From the NCBI GenBank assembly GCA_020638495.1, contig JACKIN010000002.1:124001-188000 (forward strand): a DNA stretch of 64,000 nt. Reading direction: 5' to 3'. This document shows, piece after piece, positions 57,955 through 64,000 of this stretch. The stretch's first letter is position 1. Each line of letters begins with the position of its first letter. Below the pieces are notes generated by a model. It ran no database searches and was not told the DNA's origin. It worked only from the letters and a program-made list of their open reading frames with translations. Made by a program: the position numbers and the translations under genes. The stretch is from Geminicoccaceae bacterium (lineage in GTDB: Bacteria; Pseudomonadota; Alphaproteobacteria; Geminicoccales; Geminicoccaceae).

Positions 57955-58428
57955 CTATTGTGCGGCCGGCGGTGGCAGGTCCAGGCGCTCGCGCGCCCGG
58001 TTGCGGGCCTCGGCGCTCTCGCGACCGCTGACATAGAGCAGGCCGCAGAGGCGGCGGATCAACGACGCCTCGTAGTCGTGCAGCTCCTCGTCGGCGAGCG
58101 CCACCTCCCAGAGCAGCTCGATCAGGCCGACCCGCTCCGCGTGGCTGGTCGCCTCCTTCACCGCCCGGGTGAAGCCGTGCCATTCGACCGCATCGCGGGC
58201 GGCCGCTTCGGCTTTCTCGAGCAACCGATCGGCCAGATTTGGCGGCAAGTCGAAATGCCGGCCGAGAATGCCGGCGATGACCTGCCGCTCGGCCGCACCG
58301 AAATCGCCGTCGCTCAGCGCCGCCTCCACGAGGAGCGCTGCGGCCGCCACCTGGTTCTCGGCGAAGCCCGCCGGCAGGCCGGGCTTCGCGGTGTCGGCGC
58401 CGAACAGCTTCTCGATCAGGCCCAGCAT
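57955..58428 (-). CDS. TerB-like / tellurite-resistance-fold protein
   Basis: 157 aa helical protein. LLVEAALSDGDFGAAERQVIAGIL and LWEVALADEELHDYEASLIRRLCGLL are the two acidic TerB motifs (D-x-D and D-E-x-L-x-x-x-E) that coordinate a metal. Stand-alone forms are common in alphaproteobacteria; the link to tellurite is nominal. It lies between the Sua5-type gene (convergent) and trkH (24 nt upstream on the same strand). Confidence 0.85.
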   Translation of the reverse strand: MLGLIEKLFGADTAKPGLPAGFAENQVAAAALLVEAALSDGDFGAAERQVIAGILGRHFDLPPNLADRLLEKAEAAARDAVEWHGFTRAVKEATSHAERVGLIELLWEVALADEELHDYEASLIRRLCGLLYVSGRESAEARNRARERLDLPPPAAQ

Positions 58429-58452
58429 CGATCCTCCTCCAAAGGCGCTGGC

Positions 58453-59943
58453 TCAAGCCCGCCAGAAGGCGGGTGCAAAGAGAACCAGCACGGTGAAAAG
58501 CTCCAGCCGGCCGAGCAGCATGCCGGCAGAGAGCAGCCATTTGGCGGTGTCCGGCAGGGCCGCGAAGTTCTTCGCCGGCCCGATGAGGTCGCCGAGCCCC
58601 GGGCCGACATTGGCCAGTGCCGAGAGAGCGCCCGACATCGCGGTCAGGTAGTCCAGCCCGAGAAAGCTCAGAAGGATGCTGAGCACGGCGAAGCTCAGGG
58701 CGAAGACGAAGACGAATCCCAGGATCGAGATCGCCGTCTGATCCGCGACCGGCTGGCCGTTGTAGATCGGCCGGAAGACGCCAGAAGGCTGCAGGAGGCG
58801 CAGCACCTGCACGCGGGCAATCTGGTAGAGCACGGCGAAGCGGAACACCTTCATCCCGCCCGTGGTCGAGCCGCTGCAGCCGCCGATGCACATGAGGAAG
58901 AAGATGACGCCGACGGGAAACGTGCCCCAGGCATTGAAGTCGCTCGCGGCATAGCCCGTGCCGGTCACCACGCTGACCGTCGCGAAGGCCGCGTGGCGCA
59001 GCCCGTCGTGACCGAACATCAGACCTCGCTGGACCAGCCAGAAGGCGAGAAGGGCCGTGCCGCCGGCGAGGATGCCGAGAAACCAGCGCACCTGGACGTC
59101 GTGGAAAAGCTGGAGCTTCTGGCCACGCAGGATCTGGACGTAGAGCACGAAGGGTATGCCGCCGACGATCATGAAGGTGATCGCCGTCCACTCGATCGCC
59201 GGGCTGGCGAAATGGCCGATCGAGGCGTCGTAGGTGGAATAGCCGCCGGTCGCGATGGTCGTCATCGCATGCGCCGCCGCATCGAACCAGCTCATCCCGA
59301 AGAGCCAGTAGATCGAGGCGCAGAGCAGGGAGAGCAGGAGGTAGATCAAGGCGATATTGGTCGCGATCTGCGCCGCTCGCGGCAGGATCTTCTCCGACGA
59401 ATCCGTGCTCTCGGTGCGGAAGAGCTGCATGCCGCCGATCGAGAGCATGGGCAGGATGGCGATGCCCATGACGATGATGCCGATGCCGCCGAGCCATTGC
59501 AGCATGGCGCGCCAGAGCAGGATGCCGGGCGGCGCCGCCTCCAGGCCGACGATCACCGTGGAGCCGGTCGTGGTGATGCCCGACATCGCCTCGAAGAAGG
59601 CGCCGGCAGCACCCAGCCCGAGATCCGAGAACGCGAACGGCAGGGCGGCGAAGGCGGTCGTCGTCACCCAGGTCAGCGTCGTCAGGAGGAAGCCCTGGCG
59701 CACGGTGAGCTCGGGCGTGCGCGAGACGCCCGTGGTCATCAGGATCAGGCTGACCCCGATGAACGCCGTGCAGGAGGCGCTGAGCAGGAAGACCTGCCAG
59801 TCGGCATGCCCGGCGATGAGATCGGCGAGCATCGACGGCAGCATGGCCAGGGCGAGGACGAGCAGCACGATGCCGACCACCATGGCGACCGGCCGCAGGT
59901 CGACGATGGCCCGCAGATCGAGCCTGGACCGGCTCCGGCGCAC
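58453..59943 (-). CDS. trkH: TrkH-family potassium uptake protein
   Basis: 496 aa, membrane subunit of the Trk K+ system. The four P-loop/selectivity segments are visible: EAMSGITTTGSTVI, HAMTTIATGGYSTYDASIG, ATVSVVTGTGYAASDF and SALANVGPGLGDL. GCSGSTTGGMKVFRF near residue 365 is also conserved. GTG start at 59943, 23 nt after apaG. The TrkA regulatory subunit is not in the window. Confidence 0.94.
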   Translation of the reverse strand: MRRSRSRLDLRAIVDLRPVAMVVGIVLLVLALAMLPSMLADLIAGHADWQVFLLSASCTAFIGVSLILMTTGVSRTPELTVRQGFLLTTLTWVTTTAFAALPFAFSDLGLGAAGAFFEAMSGITTTGSTVIVGLEAAPPGILLWRAMLQWLGGIGIIVMGIAILPMLSIGGMQLFRTESTDSSEKILPRAAQIATNIALIYLLLSLLCASIYWLFGMSWFDAAAHAMTTIATGGYSTYDASIGHFASPAIEWTAITFMIVGGIPFVLYVQILRGQKLQLFHDVQVRWFLGILAGGTALLAFWLVQRGLMFGHDGLRHAAFATVSVVTGTGYAASDFNAWGTFPVGVIFFLMCIGGCSGSTTGGMKVFRFAVLYQIARVQVLRLLQPSGVFRPIYNGQPVADQTAISILGFVFVFALSFAVLSILLSFLGLDYLTAMSGALSALANVGPGLGDLIGPAKNFAALPDTAKWLLSAGMLLGRLELFTVLVLFAPAFWRA

Positions 59944-59966
59944 GACCCGGCTGGTCTCCGAAACCG

Positions 59967-60359
59967 TCAGTTCACCGACCCGCGGCTGCCCGGCGCATCG
60001 AGCGAGAACGCCGGAATCTCGACGTCGAACCAGAGCCCGTCGGCACCCAGCATCTGATAGGTCCCCGCCATGATCCCCGTCGGCGTCCCCAAAGGCGTGC
60101 CGGAGGTGTACTCGAAGCGCTCGCCGGGCTCCAGCATCGGCTGCTCGCCGACCACGCCGTCGCCGCGCACCTCGTGCAGCCGGCCGCGGCCGTCCACGAT
60201 CCGCCAGTAGCGGCTCATGAGCTGCACCGGCTCCGAGCCGGTGTTCTCGATGACCACCCGGTAGCCGAAGACCCAGCGGCTGTCCGCCGGCTCCGACTGC
60301 TCCTCGACGAAGAACGGGTCGACGGAGACGCTGATTGCCCGCGTGACCTCGCTATACAT
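59967..60359 (-). CDS. apaG: ApaG protein
   Basis: 130 aa beta-sandwich protein: VSVDPFFVEEQSEPADSRWVFGYRVVIENTGSEPVQLMSRYW followed by GVVGEQPMLEPGERFEYTSGTPLGTPTGIMAGTYQML is the full signature. Function unclear (Mg2+/Co2+ phenotype in enterics). The ATG at 60359 is the usual N-terminus (MYSEVTRAISV). Confidence 0.96.
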   Translation of the reverse strand: MYSEVTRAISVSVDPFFVEEQSEPADSRWVFGYRVVIENTGSEPVQLMSRYWRIVDGRGRLHEVRGDGVVGEQPMLEPGERFEYTSGTPLGTPTGIMAGTYQMLGADGLWFDVEIPAFSLDAPGSRGSVN

Positions 60360-60433
60360 GCGAACCGCCCCTCCTCTGCTGTGCCGGTCACCAGGCCCCA
60401 TGGCCGCCGACCGGCGTGAATGGCAGATGCGGA

Positions 60434-61249
60434 CTATGTGGAGAGCGGATCGGGCTGTCCAGTGTCGGCCGGGCCCGAAGCGCCGGACCCGGCTAGACGC
60501 TGCAGGTAGAGCACGACGGCGACCGCCGTGGCGAGGTTGAGGCTCGACACACCTGGCCGCATCGGGATCGTGACGATTCGGCTCGCCACCCGGCGCAGAT
60601 GCGGGGCCAGGCCATCGCGCTCCGAGCCGAAGAGCAGCACGGCATCGCCGGGCAGCGTGCCCGGCCCGAGCGGCTCGCCGCCATCGGCGAGGGCGATGAT
60701 CGGCCGGCCGGTCGGCGGCAGCTCGTCGGGCGCTTCGACCGGCAGGGCCATGTGGAGCCCGGCCGAGCCGCGGATTGCCGCGGCCGACCAGGGGTCGACC
60801 CCGCCTAGCGTCCAGACCGCCGCCGCCCCGGCCGCCGCGGCGACGCGCACGACGGCCCCCAGATTGCCCGGATGACGCGGCCGGTCGAGCACGACGATCG
60901 GGCCGGCCGCGGTGCTGCTCCCCGGCCATACCGGGCGGTCGGCGACAGCGATCAGCCGCGTTGCCGGCGGCTCAGGAGCGAGTGCGGCGAATTCGGCCGT
61001 GGTCACCGGCTCGAGCAGTGCCGCGAGCCGGGCCTGGACATCGGGAGCCAGCTCGGCCGCCAGCGCCAGCACGCTTGCGGGCGCATCGCTGATCACCAGC
61101 CTCGGCACGACACCGAAGCGCAGCGCGTGCTTGACCGCGTGCAAACCCTCGAGCACCACCATGGCCGGGTCGCGACGTGCCCGATGCACCAGCGCCTGGC
61201 GAGCGGCTGCCGTCAAATCACGGCGTGGCGCACTTTCGCCGACACCCAT
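60434..61249 (-). CDS. SpoU/TrmH-family RNA 2'-O-methyltransferase
   Basis: About 271 aa. A small N-terminal RNA-binding domain (MVVLEGLHAVKHALRFGVVPRLVIS) precedes the trefoil-knot SPOUT domain with its three motifs: VVLDRPRHPGNLGAVVRVAAAAGA (1), LFGSERDGLAP (2) and IPMRPGVSSLNLATAVAVVLY (3). Target (rRNA or tRNA) unknown. The ATG at 61249 overlaps the phnE gene by 37 nt; a TTG at 61216 overlapping its stop (TTGA) is an alternative. Confidence 0.9.
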   Translation of the reverse strand: MGVGESAPRRDLTAAARQALVHRARRDPAMVVLEGLHAVKHALRFGVVPRLVISDAPASVLALAAELAPDVQARLAALLEPVTTAEFAALAPEPPATRLIAVADRPVWPGSSTAAGPIVVLDRPRHPGNLGAVVRVAAAAGAAAVWTLGGVDPWSAAAIRGSAGLHMALPVEAPDELPPTGRPIIALADGGEPLGPGTLPGDAVLLFGSERDGLAPHLRRVASRIVTIPMRPGVSSLNLATAVAVVLYLQRLAGSGASGPADTGQPDPLST

Positions 61250-62028
61250 TCGCTGACCAGCACCGTGCCGAGCACCAGGAGCAGGATCATCGTCACCTGC
61301 GGCCAGGCGAGCGTGTTGAGCGAGGCCTGGAGCTGCAGCCCGATTCCGCCGGCGCCGACCAGGCCCAGGATGGTCGATTCGCGGATGTTGATGTCCCAGC
61401 GAAAGACGCTGATCCCGGCGAAGGCCGGCAGGATCTGCGGGACGATGCCGTAATCCAGCACCTGCGCACCCGAGGCGCCGGTGGCGCGGACCGCCTCGAC
61501 CTGGCTCTCGTCGATCTCCTCGATCGCCTCGTAGAGCAGCTTGCCGACGAAGCCGATCGACCGCAGGCCGATGGCGATGATCCCCGCGAGCAGCCCGGGG
61601 CCGATCATCGAGACCAGCAGCAGCGCCCAGATCAGCGAGTTGATCGAGCGCGAGGCGACGATGATGAAGAGCGCGACGGGTCGCAGGAAAAGGGCGCTCG
61701 GCGTGGTGTTGCGGGCGGCGAGAAAGGCCACCGGCACGGCGATGATGATGCCGAGCAGCGTGCCGAGCGTGGCGATGTTGAGCGTGTCCCAGAGCGGCCA
61801 GAGCAGCTTGTCGATGTAGGACCAGCGCGGCGGCAGCATCCGGCTGCCGATATCGGCAGCCTGCCGGGGCGCATCCCAGACGAAGGCCCAGATCGTCCGG
61901 CCGGTCATCAGCTTCCAGCACCAGACGAAGAGCATGACACCGGCGAGCCAGCCCGCCCAGATCGCCCATTGGCGGCGGGTGGTGCGCCGCTGCCAGACCG
62001 GCCGCCCGTCGAGCTCTCGTACCGGCAC
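61213..62028 (-). CDS. phnE: Phosphonate ABC transporter permease (second)
   Basis: About 271 aa. PhnE/BPD-type: VPVAFLAARNTTPSALFLRP, IGFVGKLLYEAIEEIDESQVEAVRATGAS (ATPase-docking loop) and FRWDINIRESTILGLVGAGGIGLQLQ. GTG start at 62028 overlaps the TAG of the other permease. The two PhnE proteins are paralogues in tandem and would form a heterodimer. Confidence 0.92.
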   Translation of the reverse strand: MPVRELDGRPVWQRRTTRRQWAIWAGWLAGVMLFVWCWKLMTGRTIWAFVWDAPRQAADIGSRMLPPRWSYIDKLLWPLWDTLNIATLGTLLGIIIAVPVAFLAARNTTPSALFLRPVALFIIVASRSINSLIWALLLVSMIGPGLLAGIIAIGLRSIGFVGKLLYEAIEEIDESQVEAVRATGASGAQVLDYGIVPQILPAFAGISVFRWDINIRESTILGLVGAGGIGLQLQASLNTLAWPQVTMILLLVLGTVLVSEWVSAKVRHAVI

Positions 62029-62834
62029 TACTGCACCCACCCGCGGACATGGCTGGAGCTGTATTCCGCCGCCATCACGATCAGGATGATCAGGAGCAGG
62101 ATGGCGCCGGCGCTGTCGTACTCGTAGCGGTCGATGGCCGTGTTCAGCGTGGCGCCGATGCCGCCGGCGCCGACGATGCCGATCACCGCCGATTCGCGGA
62201 AGTTGATGTCCAGTCGATAGAGGCTGAGGCCGATCAGCCGCGGCATGACCTGTGGCTGGATGCCGTAATTGATGAGCTGGGGGAACGAGGCGCCGGTGGC
62301 GCGCACCGCCTCGGCCTGGGCCTCGTCGATGTCCTCGATGTCCTCGGCGAGCAGCTTGGCCATGAAGCCGATGGTAGCGAAGGCCAGGGTGAGAAAGCCG
62401 GCGAAGGGGCCGAAGCCGAACATCGCGACGAAGAAGATGGCGACGATCACCTCCTGGAAGGTGCGGCTGAGCGCGATGATCGCCCGGCAGAAGAGATAGA
62501 TCGGCATGGGCGCCACGTTGCGAGCAGCACCGATGCCGATCGGCACCGCCAGGAGCACGCCGACCACCGTCGAGGTGACGGTCATGGTCAGGCTCTCGGC
62601 GAGGCCCTGGCTGATGTCCTTCCAGCGGCTGACGAAGTCGGGGGCGAGAAAGCCCTGGGCGAAGCGCCAGCCGCGATCGAGCCCCTCGTAGACCCGCAGC
62701 CAGTTCACCTCGACCGTCGAGATCGCGAGGGCGAGGTAGATCAGGAGCCCGCCATAGACGAGCCAGCGCGTCCGTCGGCTCTGGATGAGGACCGGCGGTC
62801 GCCGCCAGCGGCGGCCGGCCGCGGCAGTGCTCAT
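62028..62834 (-). CDS. phnE: Phosphonate ABC transporter permease (first)
   Basis: 268 aa. VPIGIGAARNVAPMPIYLFCRAIIALSRTFQEVIVAIFFV, then FMAKLLAEDIEDIDEAQAEAVRATGAS and YRLDINFRESAVIGIVGAGGIG mark the PhnE family. About six helices. ATG overlaps the phnC stop (ATGA). Confidence 0.93.
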   Translation of the reverse strand: MSTAAAGRRWRRPPVLIQSRRTRWLVYGGLLIYLALAISTVEVNWLRVYEGLDRGWRFAQGFLAPDFVSRWKDISQGLAESLTMTVTSTVVGVLLAVPIGIGAARNVAPMPIYLFCRAIIALSRTFQEVIVAIFFVAMFGFGPFAGFLTLAFATIGFMAKLLAEDIEDIDEAQAEAVRATGASFPQLINYGIQPQVMPRLIGLSLYRLDINFRESAVIGIVGAGGIGATLNTAIDRYEYDSAGAILLLIILIVMAAEYSSSHVRGWVQ

Positions 62835-63700
62835 GCGAGCCCCGCCAGCCGCTCTTCGGGGCGCTCGCCCTCGGCCGCACGACGAACGTGCCCGCCATGC
62901 GCGGCAGCCGCGTCCTCGGCGTCCTCGGCGTCCTCGGCGGCCGCCGTCTGCATCGCGGTCCAGTCCTCGGCGCCGTAGATGCGGGTGAGGACCGCGTCGT
63001 CGAGCTCGGCCGGCGGCCCGTCGAACACGACCTCGCCGGCGGTGAGGCCGATGATCCGGTCGACGAACATCCTGGCGAGCAGCACGTCATGGATGTTGAT
63101 GACCGCCGGCAGCGACCGCTCCTCGCAGATCTCGCGGATCAGCCGCATGATCTGCCGCGAGGTCTTGGGATCGAGCGACGCCGTGGGCTCGTCGATCAGC
63201 AGCAGCTCCGGATCCTGCTCGAGGGCGCGGGCGATGCCGACCCTTTGGCGCTGGCCGCCGGAGAGCTCGTCGGCGCGCTTGTCGGCATGCTCGGCAAGCC
63301 CGACCCGCTCGAGCAGCGCGAACGCCTTGTCGACATCCGCCTGCGGGTAGCGACGGAGGAAGCTGCGCCAGAAGGGCACGTAGCCGAGCCGGCCGGAGAG
63401 CACGTTCTCCATGACCGTCAGCCGCTCGACCAGCGCGTATTCCTGAAAGATCATGCCGATCCGCCGGCGCACCCGCCTGAGATCGGCGCCGCTCATCGAG
63501 GTGAGCTCGACGTCGTTCAGATAGACCTTGCCGCCGGTCGGCTCGACCAGCCGGTTGATGCAGCGGATCAGCGTCGACTTGCCGGCGCCCGACGGGCCGA
63601 TCAGGCCAACGATCTGGCCTCGGTCGACCTCCAGCGACACGCCCCTGAGGGCATGGTCACCGGTCTTGTAGCGCTTGGCCAGGTTGTCGAGCCGCAGCAT
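62831..63700 (-). CDS. phnC: Phosphonate ABC transporter ATP-binding protein
   Basis: 289 aa. Walker A GPSGAGKST, Q-loop MIFQEYALVERLTVMENVLSGRLG (typical of PhnC), signature ELSGGQRQRVGIARAL, Walker B LLLIDEPTASLDP, switch His in NIHDVLL. The last 40 residues are an Ala/Glu/Asp-rich extension caused partly by three tandem GTCCTCGGC units (62912-62938), absent from usual PhnC and probably unstructured. It takes phosphonates, or phosphite in PtxA-like forms. Confidence 0.94.
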   Translation of the reverse strand: MLRLDNLAKRYKTGDHALRGVSLEVDRGQIVGLIGPSGAGKSTLIRCINRLVEPTGGKVYLNDVELTSMSGADLRRVRRRIGMIFQEYALVERLTVMENVLSGRLGYVPFWRSFLRRYPQADVDKAFALLERVGLAEHADKRADELSGGQRQRVGIARALEQDPELLLIDEPTASLDPKTSRQIMRLIREICEERSLPAVINIHDVLLARMFVDRIIGLTAGEVVFDGPPAELDDAVLTRIYGAEDWTAMQTAAAEDAEDAEDAAAAHGGHVRRAAEGERPEERLAGLA

Positions 63701-63715
63701 CAGCCTCTCCGCTCA

Positions 63716-63743
63716 AAGGGCCCGACCCGGTGCCGGGCCCTTT
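63716..63743. terminator. Hairpin between phnD and phnC
   Basis: AAAGG-CCCG and CGGGCCCTTT arms (one bulged base) around a GC-rich loop, in the 63-bp gap after phnD. Like the hairpin after the sugar-binding gene, it would partly terminate and raise the ratio of binding protein to transporter. Confidence 0.55.
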
Positions 63744-63763
63744 GCTCCATCCTCCGGCGAGAC

Positions 63764-64000
63764 CTACTGGCAGGCGTAGGAAACGTCCATTGCCGCGTCG
63801 ATCTCACGGATCACCGACCATTCGTTCTGGAAGGTGATCGGCACGAAGGCTTCCTGGGCCGGATCGGAGTTGCCGTACTCGGCGAGCAGCGAGGTGCCTT
63901 CCCAGTCGAAGTTGAAGAACGCCGCCTTGATCTTCTCCTGCAGCTCCGGGCTGAGGTTGTAGACGACGCCATAGCCCGTCGTCGGGAACGGGTCGCTCTC
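63764..64000 (-). CDS. phnD: Phosphonate-binding protein, C-terminal part (runs off the window)
   Basis: The last 78 codons are present, stop TAG at 63764. The visible end (LSPELQEKIKAAFFNFDWEGTSLLAEY, then PITFQNEWSVIREIDAAMDVSYACQ) has the C-terminal helix and Trp/Tyr pattern of PhnD-type binding proteins, and the position before phnC supports this. The 5' part with the signal peptide lies beyond 64000. Confidence 0.85.
   Translation of the reverse strand, partial: ESDPFPTTGYGVVYNLSPELQEKIKAAFFNFDWEGTSLLAEYGNSDPAQEAFVPITFQNEWSVIREIDAAMDVSYACQ

Noticed and set aside
57955..58428. Tellurite resistance operon
   Set aside because: Only a stand-alone TerB-fold protein is present, without terC, terD or terZ.

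Overview
The window is a GC-rich stretch of chromosome from an alphaproteobacterium. The clues are the mdh-sucCD-sucAB-lpdA order, an RpoE/ChrR (ECF11-type) stress pair, a phasin gene with a PhaR-like operator, CtrA-like TTAA-N7-TTAA boxes, and alphaproteobacterial small families (PAS fused to ribbon-helix-helix, HNH endonuclease, GluQ-RS). A Rhodospirillales or Geminicoccales-like lineage is plausible, but the sequence alone does not settle it. There are no rRNA or tRNA genes, no CRISPR array and no prophage. The only intact mobile element is one IS30-family insertion.

Layout. 0-7 kb: mixed housekeeping genes (rhomboid protease, gamma-carbonic-anhydrase-like protein, TusA, nitroreductase, cupin, amidase, HNH nuclease, soluble histidine kinase). 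7.2-10.7 kb: a carbohydrate ABC importer (binding protein and two permeases) with no ATPase beside it. 10.8-12.3 kb: a remnant of an oligopeptide-type ABC ATPase and the IS30 element. 12.3-18.4 kb: two membrane signalling or unknown proteins, including a class III adenylate cyclase; the De Ley-Doudoroff pair dgoK-dgoA; an HtpX-like protease; a gene-free 0.5 kb region with tandem repeats and large palindromes; and an EF-hand protein coupled to mutS. 21-27 kb: an unknown gene, rnhB, a damaged DUF423 gene, a frameshifted lipoprotein gene, glmM, and an RHH-PAS regulator divergent from a large RTX/DUF4114 putative type I secretion substrate.

29.7-39.1 kb is the TCA block: mdh, sucC, sucD, sucA, sucB, then tfoX on the opposite strand, then lpdA. 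Between tfoX and lpdA lies a 26-codon reading frame whose Shine-Dalgarno is complementary to the 3' end of 16S rRNA over 16 nt, with terminator-like hairpins on both sides. 39-40.3 kb: a possible heme-oxygenase-fold protein and a phasin.

40.4-48.3 kb is a compact nucleoside import and salvage operon, read right to left: BMP-type binding protein, double ABC ATPase, two permeases, a single frame fusing cytidine deaminase to purine nucleoside phosphorylase, deoC and deoA, mostly with overlapping stop/start codons. 48.4-64 kb: lipoprotein hydrolase and gluQ, chrR-rpoE with a recognisable promoter, a class II aldolase, a membrane-anchored response regulator, ilvA, argC, purD, a Sua5 protein, a TerB-like protein, trkH, apaG, a SpoU methyltransferase and a phosphonate importer (phnD-phnC-phnE-phnE) running off the right edge.

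The points most worth a second look are the Cdd-PNP fusion, the small ORF with a 16S-tail-like ribosome site, the repeat/palindrome region at 17.4-17.9 kb, the tail-anchored receiver protein, and a cluster of single-base frameshifts at 22.7-23.3 kb.
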